A stretch of DNA of 64,000 nucleotides from Owenia fusiformis (GCA_903813345.2 CAIIXF020000006.1:30300024-30364023), one strand, 5' to 3'; shown: positions 10,701 to 22,314, counted from the first letter of the stretch. The notes: generated by a model from the letters alone, not told the origin. Numbers and translations: made by a program.

Positions 10701-10746
10701 TACATACTATCCTCACCATCTAATGGAGATGGGGCAGTTCTATTGA
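4713..10746 (+). CDS. UHMK1: UHMK1/KIS-like serine/threonine kinase with C-terminal U2AF-homology motif
   Basis: Ten coding exons: 4713-4838, 5322-5430, 5951-6104, 6676-6805, 7173-7370, 7821-7942, 8230-8306, 9044-9142, 9532-9620, 10612-10746. They total 1239 nt, 412 residues, with all phases matching (human UHMK1 is about 419). Kinase landmarks are the glycine loop VGQGRCCEVY (24-32), FALK with Lys46, Glu61 in helix C, HADLKPAN with catalytic Asp144, LIDFGLSF with Asp163, and SPE in place of APE. The C-terminal third is a U2AF homology motif with PIHQFIIPDRHPGLGK, VYIHYKLAK and the diagnostic R-x-F as GRTFNG (389-391). KIS kinases phosphorylate splicing factors such as SF1 and stathmin-type proteins; that is family knowledge. 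HADLKP in place of HRDLKP is shared with human UHMK1. The first ATG follows a possible acceptor (TTTTTAG near 4690), so an upstream exon may exist. Exon 2 ends inside a minisatellite that adds the residues GGHL relative to related kinases. Confidence 0.93.
5407..5722 (+). repeat. 36-bp minisatellite seeded on the exon 2 donor of the kinase gene
   Basis: The last 24 nt of exon 2 plus its donor (GTAACATAGGGGGACATTTA then G|GTATGTC) form the first of about eight diverged copies. The unit is about GTGGTAACATAGGGGGACAT plus TTAGGTATGTCAAAAT. Several later copies retain a GTATGT-like donor. The second copy has an extra GACTTTAG that would bring an in-frame TAG if its donor (after 5474) were used, so only the first donor gives a full-length protein. 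Confidence 0.85.
7472..7812. repeat. Interspersed repeat, copy 1 (inside a kinase intron)
   Basis: Begins TAAAGGACCCATATAAAGTT and ends near GAATCTAATGG. It is colinear with 13154-13505, sharing CCACTTGGCTT, ATTTCAAAAAGT, CCAATGCATA and a run near GTTCAGAGAGAAAAGCATTT. The repeat ends only a few bases before the acceptor of kinase exon 6 (AG at 7819-7820), so the element has landed at, or contributes to, that splice site. Confidence 0.7.
8436..8740. repeat. Interspersed repeat of the TTATGTCACCACC family, copy 1
   Basis: Starts TTATGACACCACCAAAAGTG and ends GGTGGTGACATTTTGCATGTTAATGG. Related sequences lie at 35738-35860, 42880-43000, 56490-56760 and 60305-60440, all sharing phrases such as GGTGTTTGGTGTCTGTAAC and GTGGTGACATTTTGCATGTT. 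No coding capacity. This copy contains the perfect hairpin at 8463-8526. Confidence 0.65.
8463..8526. repeat. Perfect 26-bp inverted repeat with 12-nt loop
   Basis: Arms 8463-8488 and 8501-8526 are exact reverse complements across all 26 bases, with loop TCTCAGAAACTT. It lies in the intron after kinase exon 7, so the pre-mRNA would form a stable hairpin. The perfection suggests recent origin or selection. A small fold-back transposon or a small-RNA precursor are both possible. Confidence 0.9.
9646..9765 (+). pseudogene. Decayed partial copies of kinase exon 9 in the following intron
   Basis: The exon text GGCCCAATCCACCAGTTCAT then CATTCCAGACAGACATCCAGG (9568-9610) is echoed just downstream by GGCCAATCCCCATCCTCAAT then ATTCTTCCAGATAGACACT, and by another partial copy starting at 9646. 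Frame and splice signals are lost. This looks like local tandem duplication of an exon end. Confidence 0.5.
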
Positions 10747-11436
10747 GTTTAATAATACATACTACTGATACAATCATGGGGCACCCAAAACAGAAACCAA
10801 CAAGGTGATAACAAACATTTCAAACAATAGCCCAAGGCTAATAATCATTCATTAGTAACAGAGTCATTTTGTTTCTTTTCACTTTATATGGGGCATGAAT
10901 AACATGAATTGACAAAGAGGGTGCCCATCTGTGAACAAAAATTATAAATTCTTATGAAATAATCCTGGACTTCCCTGAATGGGTCTAGGATATTATTACA
11001 ATTTTTAAATGTAAGGAAATGGACTTAGGGTTACCCCAGTTGGGAGACCTGGGGAGTTAACAGACATGTTCAATACAAAGAGAAACAGCATGGCTTCCAT
11101 TTAATTGTGCAGCCATCATAAAACAATCATATGTATAAAAAACTTCCTAGTAATCCCTCAGGCAAAGGTATCACTTCCATATTACTCGTACATTCAGAAA
11201 TGCATCTCTTGAAAAATGAACTTTCAAAGATGCATCTCTTCAAGAATGAACATTGATCATTAGAGTTTATAAGCCACAAGATCTCAATATTGAAATATCA
11301 CTTGAAAATTGTAATGAAACAGTATTGGACTAAATGCAATAGAACAAGGGGTCGATGTCCAAATGTTAGTAGTTTTGAATTAAATTTCATTAAGAGAGGG
11401 GGTAAATGACAATTTATGGATGAAGAATGATTTATT
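10747..11436. other. Kinase 3' UTR and intergenic sequence
   Basis: AT-rich sequence after the kinase stop codon. I see no further exon, no long inverted repeat and no clear AATAAA close to the stop. Confidence 0.5.
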
Positions 11437-12731
11437 ATCCCATCGAACGAAGTTCGGAGGGATATAGGGAACGCCTCCGTCCGTCCGTCCGTCCGGGCAA
11501 TAACTCAAATACCGTTGGCCTGATTTTGTTCATATTTTGTACACATATACCCTATGGGGGTAGAAGTTCTGCTCGAAAGCCAATTTTCAAAATGGCCGCT
11601 CATTTCAAAATGGCGGCCATTTTAGTGCCGATTTTACAGTAATTTAGGTGTAATAAGTAAAACTGTAATAGCAATATGTTTTAAATGTAAAAAAATTATA
11701 AAGGACATTAATAATGCTACAAATGTAGATATTAAAGAAGCACATGGCAGCCATCTTGAAAAATGGCGGCCTTTACTCATCATTTTACGATTTTTGCTGT
11801 AACTCAAAAAATAGTGGAGCGATTTTGTTCATATTTGGTATGTGAATACTATAACTATAAGCATTACACACTGTCTAAAGACACTTTTGGTAGAAGACGG
11901 CCATTTTGAAAAAAATTTGAAAAATGGCCGCCATTTTAACGTATTTTACTATAACTCGAAAAGTCGTGGAACGATTTTGTTCATATTTGGTATGTGAATA
12001 CTATAAGCATGGCACACTGTCCTACGACACGTTTTGTAGAAGGCGGCCATTTTGAAAAAAATTTTGAAAAATGGCCGCCATTTTAACATATTTTACTATA
12101 ACTCGAAAAGTAGTGGAGCGATTTTGTTCATATTTGGTATGTGAATACTATAAGCATGGCACACTGTCCTATGACACTTTTGGTAGAAGGCAGCCATTTT
12201 GAAAAAAATTTTGAAAAATGGCCGCCATTTTAACATATTTTACTATAACTCGAAAAGTAGTGGAGCGATTTTGTTCATATTTGGTATGTGAATACTATAA
12301 GCATGGCACACTGTCTATTTCTAATGACACTTGGTAGAAGGTGGCCATTTTGAAAAATGGCCGCCTTTTTAACATATTTTACTATAACTCGAAAAGTAGT
12401 GGAGCGATTTTGTTTATATTTGATATGTGAATACTTTAAGCATGGCACATTGTCTAATAAAACTTTGGGGAGTAGTCGGCCATTTTGAAAAATGGCCACC
12501 ATTTTTATGTGTGTTATTTTACAAGTATGTGTACGATTTTTCAAACATTTTAAAGGTGGCTACTTAAAAGCATATTATTTCTTCTGATGACAACTTGGCT
12601 AGTGAGCAGCCATTTTGAAAATGGTGGCCTTTCTGGTGTGTTGTTTTATGATATTTGCTATTCATTTGTAAAAATGCCAGCCATTTCTGTTCGATGGGAT
12701 TCGCTACGCTTTGGCGTTGCCGTTGTTCTGG
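11437..12731. mobile_element. 1.3-kb repeat element, copy 1, with internal ATGGCGGC-rich tandem units
   Basis: Starts ATCCCATCGAACGAAGTTCG; near the 3' end (12689-12700) the inverted counterpart GTTCGATGGGAT occurs, followed by GCTACGCTTTGGCGTTGCCG, which is also shared by copy 2. A CCGT microsatellite follows the left end. The interior is about five tandem units of roughly 145 bp, each with AACTCGAAAAGTAGTGGAGC, GGTATGTGAATACTATAAGC and paired AAAATGGCCGCCATTTT-type palindromes. The second copy is at 52287-53487. No transposase frame is visible. Confidence 0.85.
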
Positions 12732-13153
12732 TTTTAATCCATAAAAAGGCGAATCCATATTTTCAAATTTCATCATGGGGAGTGGAAGGTTTATATAATT
12801 ATGAAATTAACTTTCCAACAACTATCAACATTTAGATATCATCCCTTATAAAAACCAAGGGAAACCTGAAGCCTCTAATGCCGAATACTTAATTTACCAA
12901 TGTTGCATTTCATTTGTCATGGCAATGAAATGTCACTGTTGCAGTTAAAAGGTGCAATATTTTATTTTTTATTTATTTGACAGACCTTATATTTGATTCG
13001 GCAGCACACTGCAGTAGATGTGTTACAGTGTCAAAAATGTTTCCATTGGCTTGCCTCCTGTCCACAGTGATTACATCATGTAACATACAAATAAGTTCCC
13101 CCTCAAGTTTAAGTAGCATAAAGCGTATGTTCTACGCGTAGGCATATATTTCT

Positions 13154-13505
13154 TTAAAGGCCCCATGTAAAGTTTCAACCACTTTGGCTTATATTGTAGT
13201 CTAACCCAATGTTATCAAAGTGTGATATGTGAAACTTTTTTTTTTAATTTCAAAAAGTGGTTTTTGATAGACTTTTTGTTCCAAAATTTGTGAATTTATT
13301 TAAAACCAATTTTTAGAGGTCACTCATATCTTCTAATTAGCCACAATTCATACCAATGCATAGCATTCATCCTCCCATGTTTTTTGCCGAAAAAATTAAG
13401 AAAATCGGTTGATAAACAAGCGAGAAATGAACTTATCAGTGCATGAAAATGGTTCTGAGAAAAATGCATTTCAAAATTTTAGTTCTCATAGAAACCAATG
13501 GTACA
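13154..13505. repeat. Interspersed repeat, copy 2
   Basis: Begins TAAAGGCCCCATGTAAAGTT and is colinear with 7472-7812. It is followed, to about 14000, by more AT-rich low-complexity sequence with many A/T runs. Confidence 0.7.
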
Positions 13506-14395
13506 ATGATATCTAAAACATAATTTATTCTTCCTTTTAACCAGGTTAGACAATCAACATTGTTTTTTTATGAAAGTCTAGCATATTTAGAAAAGATTGA
13601 CATCGAAAAAAAAATTTCAATATTTTTCAAAAAGTTTTTGGTACCTTAGTGACATCACTAATGTTTCAAAATATTTTTGATATGCTAAAACATTGAAGTG
13701 GCCCATTAAATATGGCATTTTGTTATTGAAATAGGGTGTCATTTGTTCAATCTTTGCATTGGTGTTAAAAAGATAATCTTTTTTGAAATGCATTAAGAAA
13801 TATTTGATGATAAAGAAATTTCAACTTTTTTTGAAAAATGGCGGGAAATTTGAATATTTGAGAAATGAAATGCTCACAACTTTTTTTTCAAAATTTTTTT
13901 TTTGTTCAAAAATCTCTAAAATCACTTTTTAAGTCCTGACAAATAGTAAATGAATGATAAAAAAAAAATTTCAAACTTAAGACGGGGACTTTAAGACTAA
14001 GAAAGAGGGGAGACATTTTTACCAGTTTCTATCAAATTATTACCATGTTTGCACAAAAATGTAAAAAAAATGTTTTATTTTTTTGCCTTGTCCTATATAG
14101 ACAATCATCGTTGAATTGTAAATTAACTTGTAGCGTGAATTGAGTTTTATTTTGAATGTAGCTGTCGTCAATGCAGCTGTTGTATTAATTTAAGCTGTGG
14201 TGTAACAACTTAAGCGTGGATTAAAGTGTAATGTGAATTGAGCTGCTTTGTGAATTCGAACATGACTCGCGTCTTCTATAAACTATGAACAAAGTCAACA
14301 TTTCACCTGGGGTATATTCGCGAACAATACCCATGGTAAAACGAAGTGGTTATAGCCCTGTATTATGTACTGGGTTGTAATTTGTGTTGAACTGT

Positions 14396-14506
14396 ATTAT
14401 GAAATGAGCTGTTTTGTGAATTGAGCTGTTTTGTGAATTGAACTGTATTATGAATTGAACTGAACATGTATTATGAATTGAGCTGTTTTGTGAATTGAGC
14501 TGTAGT
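14396..14506. repeat. Short minisatellite, GAATTGAGCTGTTTTGTG unit
   Basis: About five imperfect copies of GAATTGAGCTGTTTTGTGAA or the variant GAACTGTATTATGAATTGA. Non-coding. Confidence 0.75.
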
Positions 14507-14519
14507 GTTAATCTTGATT

Positions 14520-16320
14520 AATATTATTGAATAACACTGCTTGAGTATTACTGTTGAGTATATGTAGTATTGTCATAGTGAATATTTTAAGTAATGGGAA
14601 TGCTCCAATTATGAAGTTTTGATTTGTACTATTAACTATAATGTTTTGTATTGTCAATGTTGAACTATGTTTAAGGGAATATTTGTGTATAATTTGTAAA
14701 AATTGCAATTGAATAGTTTTAATAGATTTGTAACATATAATAGGTTTTGGGCTGAAATAAGGATGGCATGAGTGATAGAATCCTATTAACCAGATTGAGT
14801 GAGCTGCCATCTTTTTTTAAAATTATTTTTATCGCTATGATTTGTAATATTGTAGCCTTGTTTTACAAGTGCAATACCTGTATAATTCAAAGGCCCAATA
14901 AAGTTATACTGGTATGTAATAAAACTGGGTTACAATAAATGTGTACATGAAATAACAATTGGATTATGTAAATTTAAATCTGAAGAAGTGATTTTCGGGA
15001 TCTGACATTTTTCCCGAAAAATAGTTTTGACATTTTGAGCATTGATAATACAGGGGAATCCTGTAACTGGCACATGTTTATGTATACAACATGCATTGAT
15101 TTTTACCTTTGAAAGATAAGAAATATTCTGTTGCTCTTGTTTTACAAAAAAACTCTGGTCTAGGATAAAAATTGTAGATCGCTCAAGGTCTAAAGATCAA
15201 CATTTTAAGTGACTCCAGATCTAAAATTATAAAAAGCTGAGATCCATGTAGATTTTGAATATTGATGATGCATAGCTTAGATTCTCCAAGATGTAAGATC
15301 TAAGACAGGAAAAGTTGAATCAGGATGCTATCAGAGGTATTTTCCGCAGCTTGTGTAAGGTTGTCCTAAGTTGACTGAAAGGTGGCAGCAGTGGTCTGTC
15401 TATAAATGTACATGTAGGTCCATACCTATACTAGCAAAAAAGACAAATATTTTATTTGAAACAGGGTACTTAACTGTAATTAGAATGTATAGCACATTTT
15501 ATCACTTTAATTGTGTTGCATCAAGTCACATTATTGGAGATGGAATATGTTAATAAAATAATTTCATTTGAAATGTTCAAAATTAAAAATGAATATTTTC
15601 AAATGAATATAATGGCCAAAATGCATAAGACTATCATTTTGAAAAATTGACTTACACACCATATAATATGTTTAAAACTTTCTATAGTACTATGTAAACT
15701 GAATCTTGTTACTTATAATATTTATAGATGATATCTGATTGGTTCACATAATTTTGGCCTAAGTGACACCTTGTTTGGTTTTATGTTTATGATGTAGATA
15801 AACAATAAACTTCATACTTCTCTGTATAATTGTGAACTGTTACTTGAGTATTTTATGAGAGCCCTTACCCTACATCATCTTGGTTTCTTCTTAAAAGGTG
15901 TTTCAAATTACTGCTCATTGATAAAATGTAAAATAAAAAATATTTTTAGAAATAGTATTTATTGTTAATGTCTGACTGAAAATAAAAAATATACAAATAT
16001 GGTATGATAATGATATAAAATATTTTTCTTTCTTTTTCATTAATGTACTGTTTCCTAACATCAATTGCTTAGTCTTGCATCAATCCCCTATTTACCCCCC
16101 CCCCCCCCCATTTCTCTCCCCCATTCTCTGCAATATACCATATGGAATTTCTGAGGAAATAAGTACTGTAGATCTGTCAATCCGTCAAATTAAAACGGGG
16201 GTCCAAATTAAGTGTATCTACAGTACATCACTTCTGGGGGACCCTGTAGAGTGACCAAAGACTGGATGCAGAACTATCAATATTTATCAAAAATATCTGA
16301 TTGTGTTATGTGCTGTGGCA
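14520..16320. other. Intergenic AT-rich stretch without a gene
   Basis: Contains scattered AATAAA motifs (for example near 14886) that could end a long kinase transcript, and a poly-C tract near 16098. I see no coding exon. Confidence 0.4.
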
Positions 16321-16324
16321 CTGC

Positions 16325-16482
16325 ATGTATGTATGTTTAGAGCCACGTGCATGTATGTTTAAAGCCATGTGTATGTATGTTTACAGCCATGTGTATGTAT
16401 GTTTACAGCCATGTGTATGTTTACAGCCATGTGTATGTATGTTTACAGCCACGTGCATGTATGTTTACAGCCACGTGTAAAT
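16325..16482. repeat. Minisatellite of ATGTATGTTTACAGCCACGTG type
   Basis: About seven copies of a 16 to 22-bp unit containing GTATGTATGTTTACAGCCAT. It makes a spurious cysteine-rich open frame on the plus strand. Confidence 0.85.
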
Positions 16483-17343
16483 ATTTGTGTTATGAAACAT
16501 TCACATGTTGATGCATGTGTTAAGCTATTGTTTGGAATGCTAACAACACCCTCAACTTCATGTTATCACTGTAATACAAACACTAAGACTTGTTTCCTCA
16601 AGTACATTGGTATTCTTCTATTGTAATTCTTCACACATAAGATCATGGTATAAACGTATCTAACCACTGATAACTTAATCCAAGTACAAATTACATCATT
16701 CTAGGGTTTAGGACAGAAATCTTGTGACCAGATCATCTACCTGCACCCCCCCCCCCCCTCTCTCTCTCATGCTCAATGAGGAGGTGGACTGAGGGGGTAC
16801 ATATAGGGTCTTGATGCAAGACTATCAGAATCAGAATCAGTTCTCAGCTAGTTATTCATTTATCATCATTAATATGTATCATAGATATATAGTCAATGCA
16901 TAAATTGAACATCAACTGGTATGTACTAAATTGCAATACAATAGAATACAGAAGTTTCCTCTGGCATCAGCTGATTTTAGATTTCAAGAGATCCTGGACT
17001 AATGTTCAAGAGTCTAACTATTTTAAGATATTATTCAATTGCACGCTTAAATTGGAAACAATTTTCAAGATAATTCTCATTTAGTGTTGCAACAAGCCAT
17101 TGTGAGCCTTTGTACACACCTCAACAACCCCCCCCCTCTTGATGAAGTAGATGGGGGGGGGGGGGATGATGGGATCCAGACATTTGAGGCAAGACAAACT
17201 TTTTTCACATATTCTTCATAGTTTTTGGCTTACATCTACTCAACTCATGTTCATGCATACATGTGTATGTTTGCATAAATTATTTTACTAATACGATCCC
17301 TAACTATTTTGTTTGATATTAAAAGTTGGCAAGAATATCATCC

Positions 17344-19407
17344 TTAATTCTTTTCCAATCCTTGGTTATCGTAAGACAACATGTAAGTTGTATCATACGT
17401 CTGCGCAATTGGTCGTTTTATATGTTTCCAGATCATAATCACCAACTTTGCTATGGTCAGTAAAATCACGAGTCCCATCAAAACTGCGGTGAATATGGAG
17501 TTTGTTTTGGTAGGGTCCCAGTTTCTGGCCAAACTTGCAGAGAGCGCAAGGTTGAGAATAATGAAAGGACTGAAGGTGTATCGGGTGTATTTATCAAATA
17601 TAAAGTTATCCATGATAAACCAGGCAAGGATCTCAACGAGGAGGATGGCGAGCACGATGGTGCATGATGTATCCTGAGGCACCTTCCATGAGTAATGAAA
17701 TACCATGGCAACGTTCAACAATGGTGCAATACTGACCCATGTAGCGTAGAAAGCAATCCCATTCTGCACCAGCATTCGAATTAGCCATATCTCTCTATTT
17801 AGTCCTTGTTTGATCAGTATTGGTCCATAATCATATACCCTTTTGAAGGAGAAAAACAAGCCAATATAAAGCATCACAGGGACTAATCCAATAAATGGTA
17901 ATGCCCAACCAATGAGACGACGATCCCAGAGGAACAACCATGTGACGTTGAAGACGTTATTCAGGATGAAGCTCACGTAAATGACGGGTGGCATAACAGG
18001 GGGAGTGACGTACAAGTACCCAGAGTCACTCTTCCTACAGATGGTGCTGAGACCATAAAGCAACCAGAGTCCCTGCCAGATATAGATGACGCCCCATACA
18101 GAAAACATCCATCCTGCAGGTGTGATTTCCAGGTAAAAGACATCCGATACAACATTTGTTGTGTTCAGAAATATACCTGCAAGAAGATAGCAAATTATGA
18201 GTATATTAATTGGATTCATGATTGCACAATATAAGGAATTTTGAATGATACTTCATAATTGCACAATATAAGGAATTTTGATTGATACTTTATAATTGCA
18301 CAATATAAGGAATTTTGAATGATACTTTATAATTGCACAATATAAGGAATTTTGAATGATACTTTATAATTGCACAATATAAGGAATTTTGAATGATACT
18401 TCATAATTGCACAATATAAGGAATTTTGATTGATACTTTATAATTGCACAATATAAGGAATTTTGATTGATACTTTATAATTGCACAATATAAGGAATTT
18501 TGAATGATACTTTATAATTGCACAATATAAGGAATTTTGATTGATACTTTATAATTGCACAATATTAGGAATTTTGAGGGTTTGATTTTTATTTGATGAT
18601 TGCACAATATATAGACTATTGATTGATACTTTATAATTGCACATTATGAGGAATTCTGAGTGTTTGATTTTTATTTGATGATTGCACATTATATGGACTA
18701 TTGATTGATACTTTATAATTGCACATTATGAGGAATTTTGAGTGTTTGATTTTTATTTGATGATTGCACATTACATGGACTATTGATTGATACTTTATAA
18801 TTGCACAATATAAGGAATTTTGATTGGTACTTTACAATTGCACAATATTAGGAATTTTGATTGATTTTTTATTTGATGATTGCACAGTATTAGAAATTTT
18901 GATTTTTTTGCATGATTGCATGTTATAAAGAATTCTGATTGTTTTTTGTTTGATAATTGTGCAATATAAGGAGTTTTTATTAATTTTCTATGATTCCTCA
19001 CTATTGAGGATTTAGATTCTTTAATGATTGCACAACTATTGATTGATTTTTTCAAGATTGCTCTTGATTAGGAATTTTGATGCATCATGTTTAATGTGAG
19101 GCAAGACAACACCTTCACTAAAATTTTACAGAAATATACTTATTCATACATTGCAAAATGATGTCCAAAGGTAGTGATACAGTTCCTTCGGTCTTTTGCC
19201 TTAGCTATCTATATTTGAGTCGTCTAATTGTAATACTTTAATCCTGGCTACAACCTTGATAGCAATATGAAATTATAATGATGTGCTAGTTTAGTTACCT
19301 GACTGCCATCCTAAACTGCTGGCTGCTAACGCGTTGAAGGTGATTGTGACAATGTATACAATGAATGTTGTCACAATCAAGGCAATGTATGCTGGCTTGT
19401 GCTCCAT
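17344..19407 (-). CDS. Multi-span membrane protein, long TspO/MBR-like
   Basis: Two coding exons: 19299-19407 (ATG at 19405-19407) and 17344-18176, joined in phase 1 (TCA G|GT ATA), giving 313 residues. The start is MEHKPAYIALIVTTF. About eight hydrophobic segments are visible, including the first 30 residues, FSVWGVIYIW (61-70), PPVIYVSFILNNVF, PFIGLVPVMLYIGLF, ILLVEILAWFIM and a final LMGLVILLTIAKLVIMIW. The motif ITPAGWMFSVWGVIYIW after a conserved N-terminal Asn/Ser-Asp region resembles the TPAG-x-FSIWG-IY motif of long bacterial and invertebrate tryptophan-rich sensory (TspO/MBR-type) proteins. The family assignment is by motif memory only. The tail is polar (MLSYDNQGLEKN) and probably cytoplasmic or luminal. 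The intron holds a 38-bp minisatellite. An open frame running upstream from 18176 into the intron is not coding. Confidence 0.82.
18226..18895. repeat. Minisatellite, about 38-bp unit, in the intron of the TspO-like gene
   Basis: About 16 copies of ATAATTGCACAATATAAGGA followed by ATTTTGAATGATACTTT. The left part is very homogeneous and the right part decays. There are no spacers of unique sequence, so it is a minisatellite and not a CRISPR array. Confidence 0.92.
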
Positions 19408-19954
19408 CTTGTAAATCTACAAGTAGAGAGTAAATACATTGTTGATTGTTGCTAGAAATGTTCAATGTGAATCACAGTAATGGAACACCAAATAAAATAT
19501 GAATGTCGCTGATTCATACAAATTCATACAAATTGCTTTATCAGTTTTCAAAATAAACAGTAAAACATAATAATTTGCAAAGTCAATGGTAATGCACATT
19601 GAGAGGCGTTTCAATAAAAAAAAACACAATCAAGAAAGATCAAATCTATGAATTGAATAATCCACAGACACAACACAATCAAAACCCCCCTCCCTTATAT
19701 AATGAAATTTTAAAATGTTGATTTTTGCCTTTCACTTGAATATAATAAAAAAAAGTCAACTATTACAGATATATTTTTTCAAATCTTTTTCAACTGTAAC
19801 TGAATTTTATCTAAAAATGTAGTAATATACATTATTTAGCCGAAATGTCAATTTTGCAGTTTGATTTGAACAACTCCAAATCAGATTGATCAATAGAGAG
19901 AATCTTATTTGGGCTTGAATCAAACTGCAATTGACTGTGTTTTTACAGACTTAC

Positions 19955-20080
19955 CTATATTTTCTGAGCTTACTGGCTTACACTCAGAAGTTTACACACT
20001 CTACTGTACAACATACAATATCAGAGAATAGTGTCTCGTGGTAAATTAGCCTTATCCAACTGAAAGGAATCACCCTCATT
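19955..20080 (-). other. Probable 5' UTR exon of the TspO-like gene (upstream limit unknown)
   Basis: On the minus strand a strong donor ATATAG|GTAAGTCT falls at 19955/19954. The first coding exon is preceded by an acceptor (CTACTTGTAG|ATTTACAAGATGG, exon from 19416). This implies a non-coding exon ending at 19955. The 5' limit cannot be seen. The same stretch is also open on the plus strand, so the strand choice rests on the splice signals. Confidence 0.45.
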
Positions 20081-20339
20081 TGAACCTCTTTATCTGAATA
20101 ATATTAATAGGGAGGGAGTCTTCTAAGATTTGAACGTGTTATTGTGTTCTGAAACCCATCTTCGACTTCCAATGTGTTTCAACACCTTGCAGTGCACCTG
20201 AAGTTGGATCAACCTCAACTGAAACCTTGTGAATCAAGATGCTGAAATCAGAGGCAAGTCCCGTGACATGGAACCAGAGGACTGAGAGGATAGTGTGGAA
20301 AGTCACTTTTATTTGCTATTTAACCAGGCTCCATGTTAT

Positions 20340-20780
20340 TTCAATGTTTTTTTTTTATCAAAATTTGATGATAAAAGCCCATGTTTTTATTTTATATTAT
20401 ATCTAATTGCGATAATTTTTGTTTGGGGTGTATGTTTCTGAGAAAAGGCCCCAAGTAAAATTAGCATTATCCGATAAGAGCAGATAATTTTGATAATTAT
20501 AAAATTTATCGCTAATAGCAACAACATTTTTTTGGTCTGGGTCACATGTTATTAAGAAAAAAAAAATTAGCATTATCTGATAACAGCAGATAATTCATTC
20601 ATAATTATCAAATCTATCCATAATAGCAATAACATCAAATATATCGATAATATCTGAAAACAGGATCTGACAATGCTAATTATTATACGTGTGTCCTGTG
20701 TCAAAATCAAAAATTGATAATTATCTTTAATTGATAAAAATTATCGATAGTTGAAAATTAATTCGATGATTGTTCCTAGC
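20340..20780. repeat. AT-rich GATAATTTT / TTATCGATAA low-complexity stretch
   Basis: Many imperfect copies of GATAATTTTGATAATTAT, ATTATCGATA and similar, plus poly-A and poly-T runs. Non-coding. Confidence 0.6.
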
Positions 20781-20989
20781 CATGAATTTCCACTTTCATC
20801 AATAGAAATTCAAATTCAAATCTAAAAAGCCCGCTCAAATTTGTTCCAGTCTGATTGGCTTTTTCAAAAGGGTATATGATTATGGGCCAATATTGATCAA
20901 GAACCAGTCAATTATTGCTGAAATTTTAGAACAAACAATAAAATTGTAGGCTAGATGAAGTACTTAATGTCATATACATGTATTTTTAG

Positions 20990-21367
20990 AAACCAAAGGA
21001 TAAGCCATTAATTGCTAAAAGCACTACACCACAAATCAAAGAATTTCAAATTATCAAAGTTAGTAGAATAAACCCAACAAGTAAACATGAACAAAAGAAG
21101 AGAGTTAAACATAAAGACCAAGCAATTGTTACTATTGATGAAAAGGACATACATGTAAGAGGTGCTGACAATGAAGACCATACTGATGGTCAACTACAAG
21201 ATGAGGATGAACCTGTGATTCCAAATGTAAAACTTTTAACATTAGCCGAGTCTTGCCTTTTTACAGCTGAACTTATTCCTATATACACAGTTTTTACCAG
21301 TATAACTCCACCTTCATGTAGCTGCATGGCACGTGGTGGACCATGGACATTTTCTTTATACGGTTGA
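20990..21367 (+). CDS. Orphan open exon, Lys- and Asp/Glu-rich, no family recognised
   Basis: 125 codons stay open from AAACCAAAGGATAAGCC directly after an acceptor-like TGTATTTTTAG to TGA at 21365-21367. No ATG occurs until codon 113, so it would not appear as an ordinary open frame. The translation begins KPKDKPLIAKSTTPQIKEF and continues with KHEQKKRVKHKD and GADNEDHTDGQLQDEDEP, mixed codons typical of a charged disordered region. Possible donors include CCAAAT|GTAAAA near 21226. I find no partner exon nearby. Alternatives are the 3' exon of an unseen plus-strand gene, a gene relic, or chance. Confidence 0.35.
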   Translation, partial: KPKDKPLIAKSTTPQIKEFQIIKVSRINPTSKHEQKKRVKHKDQAIVTIDEKDIHVRGADNEDHTDGQLQDEDEPVIPNVKLLTLAESCLFTAELIPIYTVFTSITPPSCSCMARGGPWTFSLYG

Positions 21368-22314
21368 TTTAATCATGGACCAGAAGTCACTTAAGAATTT
21401 AATCATGGACCTTAGTTCTCTGTTGGAATGTTTGTAACGGCCATTTTTTAGAATGGCACATAGAATTAGATTTTAATGTGCAATATTTTCCATTGATGGA
21501 TTTGGTCCAAATTTTATAAGATTGTCTTTAGGGAATAATAATGATAACCCAAATGCCAATTGACAGATTTGGCATACAACATACTCTGGGGGTTCCTGCT
21601 TTCCAAAGTGTTATACTATAGGAATATTTTTGTTACTTTTTAGATTGATCTGATTAATCTTTGAGGAAGATAAAAATAAGAGTCTAAATATAGCTAAAAA
21701 CTTTTTAAATAGTGGAAGTTATGAGGTATTAAAGATACATATTGCATTATGATACAGAACTGGGGTTTATATCTTGTTGCACCAAGGAATAAACCTTTCT
21801 TACTTCCCAATTGTATTTCTCAGAGAAAAGATGTCATTATGAATTGATGGGAATAATAGGAATAGCCAAACATAAGGCAGGTGAGGCAAATGCCTCAGCA
21901 AAATTACAGAAATGTGTTTTTTAGACATTTTTTCAACCAAAACCTTGGAAACGAAGTTCAAAAGTAGAACTCTTTTAGCTGAAATTTGCCTCACCTATTA
22001 ATTCTTGCCTCGACTACTTTCTAAAAATCTTGGCTTCACCCATAACTTCTAGTCTCATTTCAGTAATTTCAACAGAAATCTTGATCAATTTAAGAAACAA
22101 ACAAAAAATGTGTAATGAAAAAGCATTATTCTTTTTATTCTATCTTATCATAATTCAAAATGGAACAACAATATATCATTCTCCATATGCATCAACTTAT
22201 ATCACTCCCCTCCATTCATCTCTGTTGATGGCAACTCATGGAATAAAATTGTTGGATTTGATGTGATTTGTATCAACAGAGATGAAATAAATACAGTGGA
22301 GAGAAATGAATGCA
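21368..22314. other. Intergenic AT-rich sequence
   Basis: I see no splice-flanked open segment and no clear transposon ends. Confidence 0.4.

Noticed and set aside
17453-17711. Short frames overlapping the TspO-like gene
   Set aside because: Shadows of the main 313-residue reading frame.
17973-18219. Upstream ATG at 18219 as the start of the TspO-like protein
   Set aside because: The frame upstream of 18176 is intron; an acceptor TTCTTGCAG|GTATATT and a matching first exon with its own ATG at 19407 give a better protein.
18226-18895. Possible CRISPR-like array
   Set aside because: Direct tandem repeats with no unique spacers, in a eukaryotic intron.
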